A program made the translations under genes and the position numbers. DNA of 64,000 bases from UBA6107 sp964459385. GTDB taxonomy: Bacteria > Chloroflexota > Anaerolineae > Anaerolineales > Anaerolineaceae. The stretch is taken from positions 372,001 to 436,000 of the forward strand of contig CAYWLG010000001.1 of assembly GCA_964459385.1 (NCBI GenBank), in the 5' to 3' direction. Numbering within the stretch: the stretch's first letter is position 1; each line of letters opens with the position of its first letter. Shown here piece by piece: positions 61,259 through 64,000 of this stretch. The notes beneath the pieces were generated by a model. It ran no database searches and was not told the origin of the DNA. It saw nothing but the letters and a program-made list of their open reading frames with translations.

Positions 61259-61287
61259 ATAATACCTGCAATAAAGGCCTTCGTCAA
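61259..61287 (-). promoter_or_regulatory. rnpB promoter
   Basis: On the minus strand TTGACG and TATTAT are separated by exactly 17 nt, with predicted start about 7 nt downstream at the P1 helix. Confidence 0.85.
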
Positions 61288-61312
61288 TAATATTCCCGTA
61301 CAGTGAAAAGCG

Positions 61313-62119
61313 TTATCTGGCGTGTTTTTCGAGAAATTCGAACAAGGCTTTGTGAAAAAACTCGGGGTTATCCAGGTTGGCTCCGTGCTGTGCATGGGGG
61401 ATCACCACATACTGGCAATTGGGGTCGTGCGCCGCCCAAACAGGAGCGATCTTGCGAATATTGCCGGTCACGTCACGGTCGCCCACCAGCAAAAGAAATG
61501 GCACAGGAATTTTGAAATCGGGTTCTGCACGCAAACAAAGGGTGGCTTCGGTCATGATCTGCACGATCTCGGCGCGGGTGAGGTGAGAGCAGGTTTCTGC
61601 CATGGCAGCCTTGTCTTCAGGTTTGCTGTAGGTGACATTAACCATTTGTTTGATCAGGCTTTTATAGGGGTACCACTCAAAGAGCTTGCTGCCGTAACGC
61701 AAACTCCATTCTTCAAAACGGGTCATGGTCTGAAAATTCCAGGTACTATCAAGCACGACCATTGATTTCACAATTCCCGGGTGACGAAAAATGAACTCTT
61801 GATGTAGATTGCCACCCAAGGAATGACCAATTAGGGTGATCTGATCTGCTTTGAGAGCTTTCAAAATAGCCAATAAGTCTTCTACTGCCGTTGAAAAATC
61901 GAAACGGCCGGGGCGAGATGCCCCGTGGCCTCTCATATCCCAGACCAGAACCCGGTAACCCTTCTCAAGGGCCAGTTGGGGGGTATTGGTCCATTCCTGA
62001 TGGTCGATCAGTGCACCATGCGTAAAAACCAGCAACGGAGCACTTTCTTCACCGGCCAGCCAATAATGGATGTCGCAATTTGGTGCTTTACAGATGAATT
62101 CCTTAAATGAATCATTCAT
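61313..62119 (-). CDS. Alpha/beta hydrolase
   Basis: The 268-residue protein has VFTHGALIDHQEW (oxyanion region), WDMRGHGASRPG, the nucleophile elbow GHSLGG and a C-terminal PHAQHGAN histidine. This is the proline iminopeptidase/haloperoxidase-like group of cytosolic esterases. It overlaps the TetR-family regulator gene by 8 nt and lies downstream of it, so it is probably under that regulator's control. Confidence 0.87.
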   Translation of the reverse strand: MNDSFKEFICKAPNCDIHYWLAGEESAPLLVFTHGALIDHQEWTNTPQLALEKGYRVLVWDMRGHGASRPGRFDFSTAVEDLLAILKALKADQITLIGHSLGGNLHQEFIFRHPGIVKSMVVLDSTWNFQTMTRFEEWSLRYGSKLFEWYPYKSLIKQMVNVTYSKPEDKAAMAETCSHLTRAEIVQIMTEATLCLRAEPDFKIPVPFLLLVGDRDVTGNIRKIAPVWAAHDPNCQYVVIPHAQHGANLDNPEFFHKALFEFLEKHAR

Positions 62120-62804
62120 TTTGAACTTCTCCTTGATTTTGTTCCAGCATCAGATCGATCATCTGAAAGAGCGCTGCTTTGGGCAGTTTCTGCTCGTTAC
62201 CGTTTTTGGCAAACCCGCTTTGCACCAGAGCACTCATGGCCAAAACAGTTTCTTCGAGGGGAGGGGCTGAGTCCGCGGGCAGAATGCTGCTGATGCTCAT
62301 AAACCCCAGCGCCAGCAGGCTGAAAACATAAGCGATCGCTTGGGCCGGTAGGTCGCTGCGGATCAAGCCGGCAGACTGGTACTGCTGGATGGCCTCCGTG
62401 CTCAGTGTAAGTCGCTGCGTGTAGCGATCTGGGTTTTGGCGTTTTACGAAATCACCCAAAATGCGTCCGTCGTGGGTGTAGAGGGCGGTGACGAGCGGGT
62501 TCCTTTGCATGGCCATCAGCGTGTGGGTATAAAGCCAGCTCAGGCTGCATCCTTCAGGCTCTGCTTCAATGCGCTGACGCAGGTCAAGGAGCATATTCTT
62601 CATTTCGTGTTCCAACAGGGCATCGAACAACTGCTCCTTGCCTGGCCACGTCAGGTAGAGGGCGCCTTTTGATACTCCGGCTTCAAGGGCGATGTCTTCC
62701 ATCGTCGTTTTGTCGTAACCAGATTGAGCGATCAACTTAGCCGCAGCTTCCAGAATGCGCTGAGGACGTTCGATGCGTTTTTGTGAGAATCGGGTTGTTT
62801 TCAT
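62112..62804 (-). CDS. TetR/AcrR-family transcriptional regulator
   Basis: The 230-residue protein has the TetR helix-turn-helix near residues 15-60 (LIAQSGYDKTTMEDIALEAG, VSKGALYLTWPGKEQL) and a helical ligand-binding domain. TetR proteins usually repress their own operon until a small ligand binds. A 32-bp palindrome touches the start codon, which supports autoregulation of this gene and the esterase that follows. Confidence 0.92.
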   Translation of the reverse strand: MKTTRFSQKRIERPQRILEAAAKLIAQSGYDKTTMEDIALEAGVSKGALYLTWPGKEQLFDALLEHEMKNMLLDLRQRIEAEPEGCSLSWLYTHTLMAMQRNPLVTALYTHDGRILGDFVKRQNPDRYTQRLTLSTEAIQQYQSAGLIRSDLPAQAIAYVFSLLALGFMSISSILPADSAPPLEETVLAMSALVQSGFAKNGNEQKLPKAALFQMIDLMLEQNQGEVQNE

Positions 62805-62805
62805 C

Positions 62806-62837
62806 TAATTGACCAAAAGTGAATTATTGGTCAATTA
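62806..62837. promoter_or_regulatory. Palindromic operator of the TetR-family gene
   Basis: TAATTGACCAA and TTGGTCAATTA are perfect 11-bp arms around a 10-nt centre, beginning 2 nt upstream of the start codon. The position and symmetry suit a TetR dimer site. Confidence 0.75.
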
Positions 62838-62995
62838 ATATCATCAATCAGTTATCTCGTCAATATCATAATTGTTTATTACTGGAAAAAAAGTAGAGCA
62901 AAGTTCAGACTTTAATCCGATTCTTATTTATGAGGTGTATATTCAAACGTTTTAGAGAGAAGATTTTATTACACGAGAGAAGTTATTGATGGCTT

Positions 62996-64000
62996 ATGTT
63001 AGCACTGAAAATTCTATATACTTGCTGCCTTGTTCTTTTGTTCATGTTCAGCATGAACAGCCTGATTCTGAGCTTGCTTTATCTGATCAACCGTAAAAAG
63101 GTTTGGGGAGTACCCACTCCGCCCATGCAGCAGGAATGGCCTCAGGTGACCATTCAATTGCCCACCTACAATGAACGCTACATGATCGAGCGCCTACTGC
63201 GGGCGGTCACCCATCTGGATTATCCAACCAATAAATTGCAAATACAGGTATTGGACGATTCTACCGATTCAACTCGTGAGGTGATCGCCAGGGCCGTGCG
63301 CCACTACCAGAGCATAGGCGTGAACATTGAGTTGCTTCATCGCAATGACCGCAGTGGATATAAAGCCGGGGCGCTTGCGGCAGGGCTGAACTCAGCCAGC
63401 GGAGAGTTTGTGGCGGTGTTCGATGCAGATTTTTTGCCTGAACATGACTGGTTAAGAAAAGTAGTGCCCTTCTTTCAGGATGAGAAAGTGGCTTTTGTTC
63501 AGACACGCTGGGGGCATCTCAATCGTAGCTACAACTTAATCACACGTCTTATCAGTATGGCATTGGATGCTCACTTTGTGATCGAGCAGACGGCCCGTGC
63601 CGGGTCAGGGTTGCTCATGTCGTTCAATGGCACGGCAGGAATGTGGCGTGTGAAGGCCATTGAGTCGGCCGGGGGCTGGCAGGGGGACACGCTCACTGAA
63701 GACATTGATCTTAGTTTTCGTACCCAGTTTGCCGGTTGGAAATACGTCTATGCCCCCGATGTAGTGGTGATGTCGGAACTGCCGGCACAGATGGATGCCT
63801 TTAAGAAACAGCAGGTGCGTTGGGTAAAGGGCAACATGCAGGTGACCCGCAAGTTAATGGGCAAGCTGCTGCGGGCTAATATTCCCTTTGGGGCGAAGGT
63901 GATGGGAGTAATCCACTTGCTCATGCTCTTCATGCCTTATCCGGCCACAGTGCTGACCATGCTGCTTACCTTTCCGATTTCTTTGCTGGCGCCGAAATTC
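62996..64000 (+). CDS. Cellulose-synthase-like processive GT2, 5' part
   Basis: The first 335 codons are present and the frame runs off the right edge. After one membrane segment (about 5-30) comes a GT-A domain with QLPTYNERYMIERLL, LDDSTD, the DxD motif VFDADF, TEDIDLSFR and QQVRW. This D, DxD, TED, QxxRW set marks processive GT2 enzymes such as cellulose and glucomannan synthases. Membrane segments begin again near residue 305. The ATG at 62996 is the first in frame; the ribosome binding site is weak. Confidence 0.88.
   Translation, partial: MLALKILYTCCLVLLFMFSMNSLILSLLYLINRKKVWGVPTPPMQQEWPQVTIQLPTYNERYMIERLLRAVTHLDYPTNKLQIQVLDDSTDSTREVIARAVRHYQSIGVNIELLHRNDRSGYKAGALAAGLNSASGEFVAVFDADFLPEHDWLRKVVPFFQDEKVAFVQTRWGHLNRSYNLITRLISMALDAHFVIEQTARAGSGLLMSFNGTAGMWRVKAIESAGGWQGDTLTEDIDLSFRTQFAGWKYVYAPDVVVMSELPAQMDAFKKQQVRWVKGNMQVTRKLMGKLLRANIPFGAKVMGVIHLLMLFMPYPATVLTMLLTFPISLLAPKF

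Noticed and set aside
60838..61306. Several plus-strand frames of 86-124 codons
   Set aside because: They are antisense to RNase P RNA, whose conserved segments are unambiguous.

Overview
The window looks like a chromosomal segment of an uncultured Anaerolineae-type member of the Chloroflexota. This is an inference from protein character, not from a marker-gene search. Pointers are several lipoproteins and anchored proteins with Thr/Pro-rich stalks, an NBR1-like Ig domain lipoprotein, FemAB-type enzymes beside exopolysaccharide genes, and the style of the release factor, PrmC and Feo proteins. Gene density is high, base composition is moderate, and I see no insertion sequences, prophage genes, CRISPR arrays or rRNA genes.

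Layout. 1-9 kb: the 3' end of a YqeC-like molybdenum-hydroxylase accessory gene, a YkgJ-like protein, an unknown membrane protein, then a leftward run (lipoprotein, metallo-beta-lactamase-fold hydrolase, MFS transporter, esterase, M24 peptidase) and a leftward amino-acid ABC transporter behind a perfect promoter and a structured leader RNA. 9.5-12.8 kb: a compact secretion locus. Two small exported proteins with nearly the same signal-peptide junction flank a fusion of an ER/archaeal-type signal peptidase, a DUF5305-like exterior domain and a degenerate EAL domain. 13-17.5 kb: class II aldolase, two tRNA-Ala genes, a leucine T-box with leuS, and a creatininase-family protein. 17.5-26.3 kb: cytochrome bd genes cydDC and cydAB, separated by the opposite-strand prfA-prmC-tsaC translation operon. 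26.4-33.8 kb: ridA and an exopolysaccharide operon ending in FemAB-NUDIX-FemAB. 33.9-37.9 kb: an operon of two membrane proteins, moeA and a polysaccharide deacetylase.

38-47.4 kb holds bcp, rsfS, thpR, a 6S-RNA-like transcript, an FHA protein, an AI-2E-type permease, a 59-residue small protein, a PGI/PMI isomerase, DNA polymerase IV, a GT4 glycosyltransferase and tRNA-Thr. 47.5-55.1 kb is one very large PAS/GAF hybrid histidine kinase translationally overlapped with an HD-GYP response regulator. 55.1-64 kb contains uridine kinase, a DedA/VTT protein, a DtxR-family regulator divergent from feoABC with a visible operator, manA, RNase P RNA on the minus strand, a TetR regulator with its own operator and an esterase, and the start of a cellulose-synthase-like glycosyltransferase.

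How the parts fit. The cell appears to respire oxygen through cytochrome bd, import ferrous iron under DtxR-type control, and build surface glycans from several clusters. It also appears to turn over cyclic dinucleotides: HD-GYP is predicted active, the EAL domain predicted inactive. The strongest candidates for undescribed biology are the peptidase-EAL secretion locus and the attenuator-like leader of the amino-acid transporter.
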